This document shows positions 24,066-33,331 of a stretch of DNA of 44,707 bases, in pieces. A program made the translations under genes and the position numbers. How positions within the stretch are numbered: position 1 is the first letter of the stretch; every line of letters starts with the position of its first letter. The stretch is taken from positions 1 through 44,707 of the forward strand of contig JAQYVW010000019.1 in NCBI GenBank assembly GCA_030145325.1. The letters run 5' to 3'. This DNA comes from Desulfurivibrionaceae bacterium (GTDB lineage: Bacteria; Desulfobacterota; Desulfobulbia; Desulfobulbales; UBA5123). The notes beneath the pieces are model-generated. The model ran no database searches and was not told the DNA's origin. It saw only the letters and a list, made by a program, of their open reading frames with translations.

Positions 24066-25299
24066 GGTTATCCCCATCCATGCCATCAATTTTATGGGCA
24101 GGAGAATCTGCTTTATTTTTCAGCAATGATTGATATATGGCCGCAAGCTTTGCTGCGGCTTGATCCCAGGTATGTTTTTCCGCTTCCAAACGTGCAGCAG
24201 ACCCTAAAACATCTCGTTGCCCAGGCTTCAGGAGATACCGTAACCGTTCCTTAACGGTGCCCACATCCTCCCGATCTACCACGAAGCCGTTAACCCCTTC
24301 CTGGACCAAATCCTTAGCCCCCACTCGATCACTGACGATAACCGGCACCGATGCCGCCATCGCCTCAAGAACCACCATCCCGAAAGTATCAAAGCCGGAG
24401 AGAATCACAAAGGCGTCAGCGGCCAAGAAGTATTCTTCAATACCATCGGCAACGATACCGGTAAATATCACCTCAGCTCCGATCCCCAAGGAGTCCGCCA
24501 TTTTTTGAAACTTACCCTGATTCCCCTTGCCAATCACCAGCAACCGGCAAGGAGGCACATCCTTTTCCTGGCTCAACATCGCCATGGCCTGTAATAACTG
24601 TGCCAATCCCTTCAGTTCGAAATTCATACTGACAAACAGCACCAGTGGAACCTCAGCAGCAAGGCTAAAACGCTGCCGAACAGCCAGACGGGCAACAGCA
24701 CGCCGTTCATCTTGCGGAAACCCCTCCAAGGCCACCCCAGGGGACATGACCTCCATCTGCTGCGGCAATACCGCAAACTCTCTCGCAAACCATTCGCCTG
24801 CTAAACGAGAGACGGGCATAAACAACCGACATCCTCCCGAGGCAACCATCTTTTTCTCCACCCAACAAGTAACCCGATCAAAAAGACTAAGCCACGACTT
24901 GCCCCGCACCTCATTGACCCAAAGTCGATGCGGAATGCCATGCATGGTAAAAAGATCGGCCCGGAACACTCGATCATGGCTATGGATAAGATCAAAATCC
25001 ATTTTCCCGATCAGACGTCCAGCAAAATAAGCAAAACTGGCAGTGGTCAAGAAACGAGGGAAGGAGATAATCGGCACCTTGTGGAAGGTGATTTGAGAGC
25101 TGCCACTTCGCCAACGATTAGCGAAGACATGAATCTCATACCTGGGGTCGGCAGCCAATCGCTCTGTGACCTCAGCGGCGAAACCCTCTCCACCACCCAC
25201 TAAACCGAATTTGGGAATAATGACTGCTATCCGGTACCGGGAAGTACGGCAAATCTTAGGTTGCCGCCGCACCGGCGATTTCTTCTCTTGCAAAAACAA
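24058..25299 (-). CDS. Family 4 glycosyltransferase (WaaG-like)
   Basis: A 413-residue GT-B enzyme. The N-terminal domain has RIAVIIPKFGLVGGGEGFAAEVTERL and DFDLIHSHDR. The C-terminal donor domain has VPLVLFVSMNFELKGLAQLLQAM, RLLVIGKG, VIFTGIV, and the GT4 signature FDTFGMVVLEAMAASVPVIVSDRVGAKDLV. This is close to the lipopolysaccharide core transferase WaaG in layout. The frame starts at a TTG after a GGGGCGG stretch; Met codons are absent for some distance. It is 8 bases after the FkbM stop and overlaps the GT-D gene, so it is clearly in the operon. The sugar is not readable. Confidence 0.92.
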   Translation of the reverse strand: MFLQEKKSPVRRQPKICRTSRYRIAVIIPKFGLVGGGEGFAAEVTERLAADPRYEIHVFANRWRSGSSQITFHKVPIISFPRFLTTASFAYFAGRLIGKMDFDLIHSHDRVFRADLFTMHGIPHRLWVNEVRGKSWLSLFDRVTCWVEKKMVASGGCRLFMPVSRLAGEWFAREFAVLPQQMEVMSPGVALEGFPQDERRAVARLAVRQRFSLAAEVPLVLFVSMNFELKGLAQLLQAMAMLSQEKDVPPCRLLVIGKGNQGKFQKMADSLGIGAEVIFTGIVADGIEEYFLAADAFVILSGFDTFGMVVLEAMAASVPVIVSDRVGAKDLVQEGVNGFVVDREDVGTVKERLRYLLKPGQRDVLGSAARLEAEKHTWDQAAAKLAAIYQSLLKNKADSPAHKIDGMDGDNHG

Positions 25300-25307
25300 A
25301 CCGCCCC

Positions 25308-26078
25308 TTAGTCCACATAACGGATATAGACATCACCAAAAAGAGAGGTGTCCATGGCCAAGGAACGCAACAAAGTAATCATCTCCTCCCTGGTCTTCCA
25401 TTCCTCAAGAACCATATCCATGGATTCACCCACCGCATAATTGAGGCGAATGTCACCAAGACTTCCCAGGTGTTCAATGGCCTTAACCATGGATTCGATA
25501 TACTCAGGGATAAACTCAAGGGACAAGACTTTCACCGCCGCTGAAAGCCCGGAAACAACCTGCTCTTCGAAACCCTCAACATCAATCTTAATAAAGGCTG
25601 GAGAGGTGAAGCGAGTAATTAGATTATCAATGGTCGTCACCTTAACTACCCGTTCCTCATCCCATGAATATTGAGAAAAACGACCGCTGGCCTGGACGGA
25701 ATTAACCCAGTCAGCAGAAAGCGACGACAGGGTATGCTCCTGACTGATCAACATGGTCGCTTCACCTTCCTCAGCCCCAAGTGCTTTTGGCACAAGAACA
25801 AAGTTGGGATGATCGGCAAAGGCGGCCTGAAGCATTTGCGCGCAACCTTCCTGCGGCTCAACAGCGATAACCCGCGCGCCAAGATGCAGAAAAACCTTGG
25901 TTCGATTACCAAGGTTGGCTCCAACATCAAAACAAACATCACCTGGGGAAATGAACTGGGCGTAGAAATCGGCCATCTCTTGATCAGAGTCCGTCCATTT
26001 CTTGAGCTTCTTGCGAAAGGCAACCTTGGCAAGATAATTATAAATAGCTGTTTTTTTGTACCATTTCTTTTTAGCCAT
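25308..26078 (-). CDS. FkbM family methyltransferase
   Basis: A 256-residue SAM-dependent methyltransferase of the FkbM family. The SAM loop DVCFDVGANLGNRTKVFLHLGARVIAVEPQ and the downstream FIKIDVEGFEEQVVSGLS are typical. FkbM proteins O-methylate polyketides and, in glycan loci, sugars or their lipid carriers. I choose the ATG at 26078 (MAKKKWYKK), which has AGGGAG 8 bases upstream; the frame is open six codons further. It follows the O-antigen ligase by 18 bases. Target probably a sugar of the local glycan. Confidence 0.92.
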   Translation of the reverse strand: MAKKKWYKKTAIYNYLAKVAFRKKLKKWTDSDQEMADFYAQFISPGDVCFDVGANLGNRTKVFLHLGARVIAVEPQEGCAQMLQAAFADHPNFVLVPKALGAEEGEATMLISQEHTLSSLSADWVNSVQASGRFSQYSWDEERVVKVTTIDNLITRFTSPAFIKIDVEGFEEQVVSGLSAAVKVLSLEFIPEYIESMVKAIEHLGSLGDIRLNYAVGESMDMVLEEWKTREEMITLLRSLAMDTSLFGDVYIRYVD

Positions 26079-26096
26079 TTCTACATCTCCCTTCAT

Positions 26097-27437
26097 TCAT
26101 AATCGGTCGCCAACAGAAGGAGACACAATATCTTGATCAACAAAAGTAGCATTCCAGGCCGAGGTGCCAATGCCCAGAATGGAGAATAATACCACATCGA
26201 CATAATGACTGGTGGACGGCTCAAAGAGGGCTATAACCAAAAAGCCAAGCAAACCGGCCATGGCCGCCGCTCCCCAATCATGACCAAATAGATCACGTTT
26301 TTGCCGAATAAGTTGTCGGCACATGGCGAGAAAAACCGTCAAAACAGCCAAAAAGAGAAACACCCCGACAAACCCCAATCGCACCCCAATGCTCAACAGT
26401 AAGCTGTGGGGATCGGTAAGAATAAGCGAACATTGAAACTTCTCGGGCACCCGGCGATGATAACTTTTCAAATCTAGATGGTTAGCATATATTTCGTTGC
26501 CATAACCAACCCCCAAGGGATAGTCAAGCATCACCAACCAAGAAGCATAGGCGGTGGCCAGCCGGTAATTACCAGCATCCAAGCCCTGCGACGCAAACTT
26601 TTGCCGAATGGGACCAAGCCCAAAGATAACCATGCCGACAAGCAAAACGACCAATAACTTCTTCTTGTTAAAGGCCAACATCATCACCACAAGGGTGAGC
26701 AAGATGGCCATTCCGGTGGCTCGTGACTGAGTTATGTACGTCAGCAAAAACAAAAGCGCCAGGGCCAGAATCCCCCCCCCCCGAAGCCACCCCGTTCCCT
26801 TGCGAAAAAAAGGGAAAACCATCGCCACCCCGGCCACCAGGGTAAAGCCTACCCAGTTGGTGGGGGTTTCAGGAAAGGGGCTGACCAGCTTATCCAATAC
26901 CGACAAGCCCGCCAACGCAAAATGATGATAGAGTAGCAGAATGGTGAGAGCAATCGCTGCTAATACCAACGCCCCGCCCAACCGCTCAATGGCAACCTTG
27001 CCCCTGACAAAATTCACCCAGATGAAGTAAAAGACCACCACCTTAAGTAAATGCGCAACCACATGATGGCTGGTATTTGTTACATCCAGAGTCCAGCATA
27101 AACCCAAAACCGCCCAAGAAAAGTAGGCGAGGATGGGAATGGTAAGCGGGGAACCAAGATCCATTTTCCTCTTGGCAAAGATAACGAGGATGCCCGTAAA
27201 CACCAAGGAGAGGTAATAAGCTGCTTCCGTAATGGTTGTTGATCTCGGGATGGGATTAAAGAGAACAACTATTGCCAGCAAAAACGGCATGGAACGAAGC
27301 AGATAGTCAGCCCAAGTTGTGCCGACCCCACCGGCCCCAGCAGCATTGTTTGTACCTTTGCCCGCAGTTACAGTGGAAAACGTGGTTAATGGTATCTCCT
27401 TGCCCTCACCAGGAGGGACTTTATCAGCAGAAGTCAC
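26097..27437 (-). CDS. O-antigen ligase/polymerase family membrane protein
   Basis: A 446-residue integral membrane protein with about ten to twelve hydrophobic segments. The Wzy_C-type periplasmic loop sits around PLGVGYGNEIYANHL with DPHSLLLSIGVRLGFVGVFLFLAVLTV after it, the usual position of the catalytic Arg/His region. WaaL-type proteins transfer lipid-linked glycan to an acceptor; Wzy-type ones polymerise it, and sequence alone does not separate the two. The start is a GTG at 27437 with AGGGGG upstream. It lies 15 bases after the carbamoyltransferase stop. Confidence 0.9.
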   Translation of the reverse strand: MTSADKVPPGEGKEIPLTTFSTVTAGKGTNNAAGAGGVGTTWADYLLRSMPFLLAIVVLFNPIPRSTTITEAAYYLSLVFTGILVIFAKRKMDLGSPLTIPILAYFSWAVLGLCWTLDVTNTSHHVVAHLLKVVVFYFIWVNFVRGKVAIERLGGALVLAAIALTILLLYHHFALAGLSVLDKLVSPFPETPTNWVGFTLVAGVAMVFPFFRKGTGWLRGGGILALALLFLLTYITQSRATGMAILLTLVVMMLAFNKKKLLVVLLVGMVIFGLGPIRQKFASQGLDAGNYRLATAYASWLVMLDYPLGVGYGNEIYANHLDLKSYHRRVPEKFQCSLILTDPHSLLLSIGVRLGFVGVFLFLAVLTVFLAMCRQLIRQKRDLFGHDWGAAAMAGLLGFLVIALFEPSTSHYVDVVLFSILGIGTSAWNATFVDQDIVSPSVGDRL

Positions 27438-27451
27438 TTCAGATAGCCCCC

Positions 27452-29320
27452 TTAATCAAGCTCATACTTATCCTGCCACCTTGAATCTTCCTGCCATTCC
27501 GGCTGACCTCCCTTTTCGAAAAGAAAATCGCCAATCACCAACCAGTCCATTTCCGTGCGCATAAAACAGCGATACGCATCCTCCGGGGTACCAACAATAG
27601 GCTCTCCCCGCACGTTGAAACTGGTATTGACCACCACCCCACATCCGGTCAACGCCTTAAAGGCATTGATCAGTCGCCAATAACGCGGGTTGGTATCCTG
27701 ATGAACGGTTTGAATTCGCGCCGTATAGTCAACATGGGTAATCGCCGGCAGATCGGAACGGTGATGATACAAACGTTCATACATCTCAAGTTCATGATAA
27801 CCGTCTGGCGGCGGGGTACAGCGTTCACGGCAAACTTGATCAATGAGTAACATGTACGGAGAGTTGCCCTTAAGATCGAAATAATCACCAACGTCTTCGG
27901 CCAACACAGACGGGGCAAAGGGGCGAAACCCCTCTCGATACTTAATCTTTAGATTGAGCTTCTTTTGCATCTGTGGATCTCTGGGGTCTCCGAGAATACT
28001 CCGGCAACCGAGAGCCCGGGGGCCATATTCCATTCGCCCCTGAAACCAACCCACCGCCTTCCCGTCAGCAAGAAGCTTGCTAACCTCACCGTAAAGTGTT
28101 TCTTCATCAAGATGGCGCGCCACGGCCTTATATTTTCGACAGAGACGTTTGACATCATTATCACAAAATTCAGGGCCAAGATAGGAGCCAGACATGGCAT
28201 CCCGGCCATCCCCCGTTACTGTCCTTGGTGCGCCCTGCCAAATATGCAACGCCGCATAGGCGGCACCCAAAGCACCACCAGCATCGCCCGCCGCCGGTTG
28301 AATCCACAGGTCATCAAAAATCCCCGACCGCTGCAACTTGCCGTTGGCAACACAGTTCAAGGCAACCCCGCCAGCCATCACCAAATGCTTGCAACCGGTG
28401 AGTTGCCGTGCTGTTCGGGCTAGGCGCAGGACAACCTCCTCGGTTACCTGCTGAATGGCCAAGGCCATGTCCATATAGGGCTGATCAAGCTCACTTTCCG
28501 GGGCGCGCTTGGCAATCCCAAACAATTCAAACCACTTATCATCACGACACATCCGCAAACCGGTGGCGTAATCAAAATATTCCATGTTGAGCAAAAGAGA
28601 GCCGTCATCCTTCAAATCAACAAGTTCTTCAAAAATGAGCCGCTTCCACTTCCGCACCCGTTCACTATCAGGATTACCGTAAGGAGCCAATCCCATCAGC
28701 TTGTATTCCCCGCTATTCACCTTAAAACCGCAATAATAGGTAACAGCTGAATAAAGCAACCCCACCGAATGGGGGAAAGGCAACTCGCGAAGCATGGTGA
28801 TCTTTTCATCACGACCAACCCCAATGGTGGTGGTCGCCCACTCGCCAACCCCATCAACGGTGAGGATAGCCGCCTCAGCAAACGGCGAAGGGTAAAAGGC
28901 ACTGGCAGCGTGAGAGAGGTGGTGCTCAGGAAATAACAGAGGTGGTTTTCGGGTCAGCTTTTCGTCGGCAACCGAGGCAAGGTCATCCCAGACCATCTTG
29001 CGCATAAAAAGCTTTTCCTTGATCCAGACCGGCATGGAGGACAAAAAGCTAGGCAAGCCACGGGGAGAAAAAGCATGATAGGTTTCCAGCAACCGCTCGA
29101 ACTTAAGATACGGCTTGTCGTAAAAAGCAATGGCGTCGAGGTCACCGATCTCAAGGCCACCTTCCTCTAAAACATAACGGACAGCATTCACCGGGAAAGC
29201 GGGATCATGCTTCTTCCTTGTGAACCGTTCCTCCTGAGCCGCCGCACAAATTTGTCCGTCGACCAGCAAGGCCGCCGCACTGTCATGGTAAAAAGCGGAA
29301 ATACCGAGTATTGCACTCAT
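27452..29320 (-). CDS. NodU/CmcH family carbamoyltransferase
   Basis: A 622-residue carbamoyltransferase. The N-terminal Kae1-like domain has FYHDSAAALLVDG, EHHLSHAASAFYPSPF and TVDGVGEWATT; the YrdC-like C-terminal part has YGPRALGCRSILGDPRDP and FRPFAPSVL. These enzymes make carbamoyl-adenylate from carbamoyl phosphate and ATP and carbamoylate a hydroxyl, often of a sugar. The ATG has AAGGG 7 bases upstream. DUF5989 and SxtJ genes directly upstream form the usual trio. The glycan made by this locus is the likely acceptor. Confidence 0.95.
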   Translation of the reverse strand: MSAILGISAFYHDSAAALLVDGQICAAAQEERFTRKKHDPAFPVNAVRYVLEEGGLEIGDLDAIAFYDKPYLKFERLLETYHAFSPRGLPSFLSSMPVWIKEKLFMRKMVWDDLASVADEKLTRKPPLLFPEHHLSHAASAFYPSPFAEAAILTVDGVGEWATTTIGVGRDEKITMLRELPFPHSVGLLYSAVTYYCGFKVNSGEYKLMGLAPYGNPDSERVRKWKRLIFEELVDLKDDGSLLLNMEYFDYATGLRMCRDDKWFELFGIAKRAPESELDQPYMDMALAIQQVTEEVVLRLARTARQLTGCKHLVMAGGVALNCVANGKLQRSGIFDDLWIQPAAGDAGGALGAAYAALHIWQGAPRTVTGDGRDAMSGSYLGPEFCDNDVKRLCRKYKAVARHLDEETLYGEVSKLLADGKAVGWFQGRMEYGPRALGCRSILGDPRDPQMQKKLNLKIKYREGFRPFAPSVLAEDVGDYFDLKGNSPYMLLIDQVCRERCTPPPDGYHELEMYERLYHHRSDLPAITHVDYTARIQTVHQDTNPRYWRLINAFKALTGCGVVVNTSFNVRGEPIVGTPEDAYRCFMRTEMDWLVIGDFLFEKGGQPEWQEDSRWQDKYELD

Positions 29321-29546
29321 CCGTCAACCCTTAAAATAGAGGTACTTATTACAAATCCATTGGAGATGTCTAAGTCATGATTTCAATATCCAGGCAGACA
29401 CTCAAAGGACGACTCAGGTGGGGAGGTGAAGTACCCCAAGCGATGGCGCCACCTTCGAGATGTCGAACTTCCGGTGAGCAAGCCACACCCCAAACTTCGA
29501 GAACCATTAGGGGATAACGCTGTCGCCTGGCTGGATTACAACGCGA

Positions 29547-29696
29547 TCAAAAAAGAGTGTAAACAAACGGAGCGATGGCCGAACCACTGGTCAAGACAAT
29601 CAGGACCCCAAATAGCAACAGGGTTAAGATGATCGGCAACATCCAAAACTTTTTCCGTACCCTTAGGAACCCCCAAAGGTCTTTCAAAAAATCCAT
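29547..29696 (-). CDS. DUF5989 family small membrane protein
   Basis: A 49-residue gene, easily missed for its size, between SxtJ and the carbamoyltransferase. It reads MDFLKDLWGFLRVRKKFW, one strong membrane helix (LPIILTLLLFGVLIVL), then TSGSAIAPFVYTLF, matching the DUF5989 pattern closely. GAGG lies 7 bases before the ATG at 29696; another ATG two codons upstream is less well placed. The family accompanies NodU-type carbamoyltransferases and SxtJ; it presumably docks or assists the enzyme at the membrane, but its role is unproven. Confidence 0.9.
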   Translation of the reverse strand: MDFLKDLWGFLRVRKKFWMLPIILTLLLFGVLIVLTSGSAIAPFVYTLF

Positions 29697-29723
29697 TCTC
29701 ATTCCTCGATATTTAACGAATAA

Positions 29724-30110
29724 TCAATATGGTCGCTCAAGATCTTCCTTGCTGAACTCATGCTGACGCTCATCAAAGGCCGTGGGGGATCCATTCTTCC
29801 ATGCCTTAATCCGCATGGCATCGGCGCCACCAAACACCCGCCGAAAAAAACCGATGGGGGTGACCACCGTTAAGAAAACAATAGTCAACAGCAACTTGGA
29901 AACAATCCCGCCAAGAAAATTAGACAACCCGAACCATACCTTGGCCAGCGGCGTAAATAACCCCGGCCAGGTCATGGTGGTGACCAGCACCACAAGTGCT
30001 GGCAGCAATGGCCCATCAGTGCGGCGCAAATAGGCGACCAGAAGCAAAATCAACACCATGGCAAGGCCGGTATCCTTTGCTTGATCACCGCTAACGGATT
30101 TTTTACCCAT
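29724..30110 (-). CDS. SxtJ family membrane protein
   Basis: A 128-residue protein with three hydrophobic stretches: GLAMVLILLLVAYL, LLPALVVLVTTMTWPGLF, and a long LLLTIVFLTVVTPIGFFRRVFG. A polar tail follows (KAWKNGSPTAF, Ser/Glu-rich end), matching SxtJ-like proteins found with carbamoyltransferases. Function is unknown, likely a membrane partner. It is 27 bases upstream of DUF5989. The 190 bases between it and the methyltransferase contain no supported gene, only a short ambiguous frame near 30210-30300. Confidence 0.85.
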   Translation of the reverse strand: MGKKSVSGDQAKDTGLAMVLILLLVAYLRRTDGPLLPALVVLVTTMTWPGLFTPLAKVWFGLSNFLGGIVSKLLLTIVFLTVVTPIGFFRRVFGGADAMRIKAWKNGSPTAFDERQHEFSKEDLERPY

Positions 30111-30300
30111 ATCCTGTTACAACCCTATTTTCAGTTAGCAATCTTCGACGGAAAAGAACCGTCAAACCTACCACTTTCCGTAAAAAAGTCTACTAACTTC
30201 TAGCCGCGAAGGGCAGGCCCAAGTTCAGACCCATAAGCATGAGCAGTGGCATGAACGGGACGACTTCTCCTCGCCAAATAAACAAACGAACCCACAGCAC

Positions 30301-31113
30301 TCAGCGCCTTTTACAGACCATCAAGACACTGCCGCCCGTAAACAGACGTGCTAGCAGCCGCGCCAAAGGGGCCAACAAAATGGTGCGTCGCAAACGCTCA
30401 CGAAGCCAATGGGAATGATAGGTTTTCACTGCCACCACTTGCCCACCAGCGTCCTCAAGCAGCCGCCGGAGACTCTCTTGCGAAAAATGGTGCAAATGAA
30501 ACGGCAAATCCCAGTCAGACCATTTTTCACCATAACGCCTGGCGTCAACGGAATCATGGTTCGGCACTTCCACCACCAAAGCTCCGTTTTTCTTCAACCA
30601 GGCCAAACATTGACCAATGGTGGCGGCGGGATTGACATGGTGCTCCAGGGTATGCCAGAGAGTAATCACCGCAAAGGTTTCATCGGCAAAAGGCAAGCCG
30701 GCAAGCTCGCCCTCGACGAAATCAACTTGCAGCTCCTGCTCAAGGTAACCACGATTGGCCCCGGTGACATCAGTGCCCACCACCTCCATCCCACCCTGCT
30801 TTGCGGCCGAGAGAAAATAGCCGCAACCGCAACCGATATCCAGCAAACGCCCCCGCTTGCCATACTTACGAGCCCAACGCAAGCGATGCTCCTCCTGCCT
30901 GATTCTCCTAGCGAAAGCCGGAGTACCGGGGGGAATAGGGGCAAGATACCGCTCCTGAAAGTAATCACTATCATAGAGTTGTGACAACCGTTCCTGATCA
31001 GGGAAGGGCGAAACCACCCCATGCCGGCAGTGCTGACACTCAAGAACCGTCCACGGACCACTGACAACGACCGGTCGCAAATGGTCGCCACCGCAAACCA
31101 TGCAGATAGCCAT
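30301..31113 (-). CDS. Class I SAM methyltransferase with N-terminal zinc ribbon
   Basis: A 270-residue protein. Residues 4-29 form a four-Cys ribbon (C4, C7, C26, C29). The methyltransferase core follows with RLLDIGCGCGYFLSAAKQ as motif I and AVITLWHTLEHHVNPAATIG later, as in Methyltransf_11/23 proteins. This ribbon-plus-methyltransferase form is common in LPS and capsule loci and may act on NDP-sugars. I start at the ATG at 31113 with AGGG upstream; a TTG 48 bases earlier is the alternative. Its start region lies about 100 bases downstream of the SGNH gene stop. Confidence 0.9.
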   Translation of the reverse strand: MAICMVCGGDHLRPVVVSGPWTVLECQHCRHGVVSPFPDQERLSQLYDSDYFQERYLAPIPPGTPAFARRIRQEEHRLRWARKYGKRGRLLDIGCGCGYFLSAAKQGGMEVVGTDVTGANRGYLEQELQVDFVEGELAGLPFADETFAVITLWHTLEHHVNPAATIGQCLAWLKKNGALVVEVPNHDSVDARRYGEKWSDWDLPFHLHHFSQESLRRLLEDAGGQVVAVKTYHSHWLRERLRRTILLAPLARLLARLFTGGSVLMVCKRR

Positions 31114-31210
31114 ATCCTGCCCTTGCTTGCCTGTTTGCCCCTGAGAAGACTCCACTACCAACCCCCTATAACAGATACGAACAAAACTTTATTCACCACC
31201 TGGTCATTCT

Positions 31211-32341
31211 TCATTCACACCTCTTCTGCAACAAACGGTGGACCTGCTCATCGGCAACAGCTATCCCCTCATGATTCCAGTGGGTATCATCCAGCCAATA
31301 GATAACCTCTTGCCGTTCTTCAAAAACCTCTTTGGCCCTCACCGTAAGAGGATTAGTCAGATCAAGAAATGAAAACCCATGCTGCTGACAAATCTCACCA
31401 ACCACCCCGGCAAAGGGCGAGAGTTTGGGCGGCAGCGACCACGGCGACTGTTCACGCAAAACCCACTCATACACCCTGGGCTTCACCGGCACGAATAAAC
31501 AATGGACCTCAATCTGGTGGTTGCGACAGAATTCAGCCATCTGGGAAAAAGTTCTTGCAACAGCCGGGAAATTTGCATGATCCCGCACCTCAGACTCTGT
31601 TTGCGCAAGGAAACGCACATAAGGCTCGAAAAATAGCATTTCCCGTCCCGCAAAATCCTTGCTCAGAACAACGCCCTGGTTGGGCCGCTGGCCAAAAAGA
31701 ACCTTATAGATGCGCCGCAAAACCGAACTCTTGTAATAGTTTTCTAAGGAGACCGCCAACTGCTTGCCCATTCCCACCGTCAACTCAGCAGGATCGGTAT
31801 GGTGACGAAATTCCCCTTCGAGATCATTGCCTTCAAAAATCACCCAAACCACCCGCTTAACCTCGGCCAGCAAAGGGTTTGTCTCGAAATGATACTTAAA
31901 GTTAACCACCTCCTCCCAGAGATTAATCCCGTCCACCGCCATATTGTAGCAGCACCGCCCTCTCCTGGCGAGCTGCTCTGAAAGCATCTCACCTTGAGCA
32001 GTTTTTGAAGCGTTGACAAAACAATTCCCGAGAATCAAAGTATCGGGCTTGGCGGTTTCAGCTCCAGGCAGATTCCGATACCCCCATTGATCGGTGACAA
32101 AACGAATCGGTTTCCCTTTAGCGATGCCCCCCAAGATATAACTTAGGTTGCCGGTAACCCCGGCCAACACATCAACACAAGGAGTATGACGCAGGTTCTT
32201 AGGGATGACCGGAAAACGTTGATAATAAAAATGGGCAGGTCCGAAATAAAAACGCAGGGCAAACAAAGGGTGGCGAGCAATAAAATCAAGCACCAGCAGG
32301 ATCAAAAGAAGACCGAAAAAACCCCAAAAGATATAATACAT
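31211..32341 (-). CDS. AlgX/AlgJ-like SGNH protein with a Cys at the nucleophile site
   Basis: A 376-residue protein with one N-terminal membrane helix (FWGFFGLLLILLVLDFI) and a periplasmic SGNH-like domain. The block V acid/His pair is clear in YWLDDTHWNHEGIA. Block I reads LILGNCFVNAS, where a Ser is expected (GDS or GNS), so the catalytic Ser appears replaced by Cys. Alginate AlgJ/AlgX relatives pass acetyl groups to polysaccharide after an MBOAT protein carries acyl across the membrane, and an MBOAT lies two genes upstream. The replacement could reduce or change activity. Confidence 0.8.
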   Translation of the reverse strand: MYYIFWGFFGLLLILLVLDFIARHPLFALRFYFGPAHFYYQRFPVIPKNLRHTPCVDVLAGVTGNLSYILGGIAKGKPIRFVTDQWGYRNLPGAETAKPDTLILGNCFVNASKTAQGEMLSEQLARRGRCCYNMAVDGINLWEEVVNFKYHFETNPLLAEVKRVVWVIFEGNDLEGEFRHHTDPAELTVGMGKQLAVSLENYYKSSVLRRIYKVLFGQRPNQGVVLSKDFAGREMLFFEPYVRFLAQTESEVRDHANFPAVARTFSQMAEFCRNHQIEVHCLFVPVKPRVYEWVLREQSPWSLPPKLSPFAGVVGEICQQHGFSFLDLTNPLTVRAKEVFEERQEVIYWLDDTHWNHEGIAVADEQVHRLLQKRCE

Positions 32342-32359
32342 GACGATAACCGAAGATAA

Positions 32360-33316
32360 TTAAAATAATTGGCGATGATTTGCTGCCATCAGCTGAAGCA
32401 TGGAGGTTGTATACAGCTTGGCACCCTTTTCATTGAGGTGGCCCCAATCAACGAACATGGAATCATCAAAAGCATCGTTGTTCGCCTCAAACAGATCAAA
32501 TCGTTGGCTTTCAGCCAACTTCCGGAGGCGGAGAAGGTGAGCGGCAAAAAGATCCTTTGCAAACCGGTCAACAACCTGCTGCCGGGCCGGAGTTGTCCAC
32601 AGACATAAACCAATCCCACGTTCTCGGCAATAACCAGCCAACTCAACAAGGGCCTGAAAGTTTCTCTCGTCAGGCGCAGCTTGCTCAAGAAACTTCCCCT
32701 GCCACCGGTTCTCATCAATGGCAAAGCCATCGGCAACAAAAGAGACCCCGCCGTACCGATCATAAAGAAGCGATTGGTAGTGATTATTACGGTGCCGATA
32801 AAAATCCATTTTTTTCAAATTGCCAACAAAATAGTCCCCGGAGAAGAGGAGGATCTGCGCCAAGGGTTGGCTGCCGCCACGCAAATACCGATCAACCAGC
32901 TGCCGATGCGGCACCTCATCCCCACGCTCATCTGCACGAAAATCAACCGGCGACACACAGATCAACAATGACTTAATCTCGTAAATACCATCCAAGAGAC
33001 GAAGGAATTTGTTGATATGGCGTATCTTAAGCCCCCAGGAAGAAGCGTTGACAAAGTTGCGGCCCTGCCTGTGGGCAACAAGGGCTTCACTGTCAAGATC
33101 ACTGAGGGTCATGGACGATCCCAAGGCAAGAAGATCTATCCGGCTTTGCGCATGGTGACGCAACCAGACAACCTTCTCATCAAAAGAGATACTCTTGGCA
33201 AAGGGTGGCGGCGGCAAGTACCCGCTAACCCCAAGGCCTGCGTATATTGCAACCAGCAACAGGTTTCCCAGCAAAAACCAGCCCAGGTATTTTACATATT
33301 TATCAAGACGGGTCAT
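32360..33316 (-). CDS. Membrane-anchored SGNH-like protein (GSS elbow)
   Basis: A 318-residue protein with an N-terminal membrane helix (YLGWFLLGNLLLVAIYAGL) and a periplasmic domain. LLALGSSMTLSDLD would be block I, and FVDWGHLNEKGAKLY supplies the Asp-x-x-His pair. It is probably an O-acyl transfer or esterase partner for the MBOAT protein, 16 bases downstream of it. Sequence is less typical of AlgJ, so its exact role is open. It is co-transcribed with the following AlgX-like gene, 19 bases away. Confidence 0.75.
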   Translation of the reverse strand: MTRLDKYVKYLGWFLLGNLLLVAIYAGLGVSGYLPPPPFAKSISFDEKVVWLRHHAQSRIDLLALGSSMTLSDLDSEALVAHRQGRNFVNASSWGLKIRHINKFLRLLDGIYEIKSLLICVSPVDFRADERGDEVPHRQLVDRYLRGGSQPLAQILLFSGDYFVGNLKKMDFYRHRNNHYQSLLYDRYGGVSFVADGFAIDENRWQGKFLEQAAPDERNFQALVELAGYCRERGIGLCLWTTPARQQVVDRFAKDLFAAHLLRLRKLAESQRFDLFEANNDAFDDSMFVDWGHLNEKGAKLYTTSMLQLMAANHRQLF

Positions 33317-33331
33317 GATTCACTATTGGCT

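Noticed and set aside
30200-30300. Short minus frame between SxtJ and the methyltransferase
   Set aside because: Two overlapping frames of about 30 codons exist; neither has a ribosome binding site or recognisable sequence.
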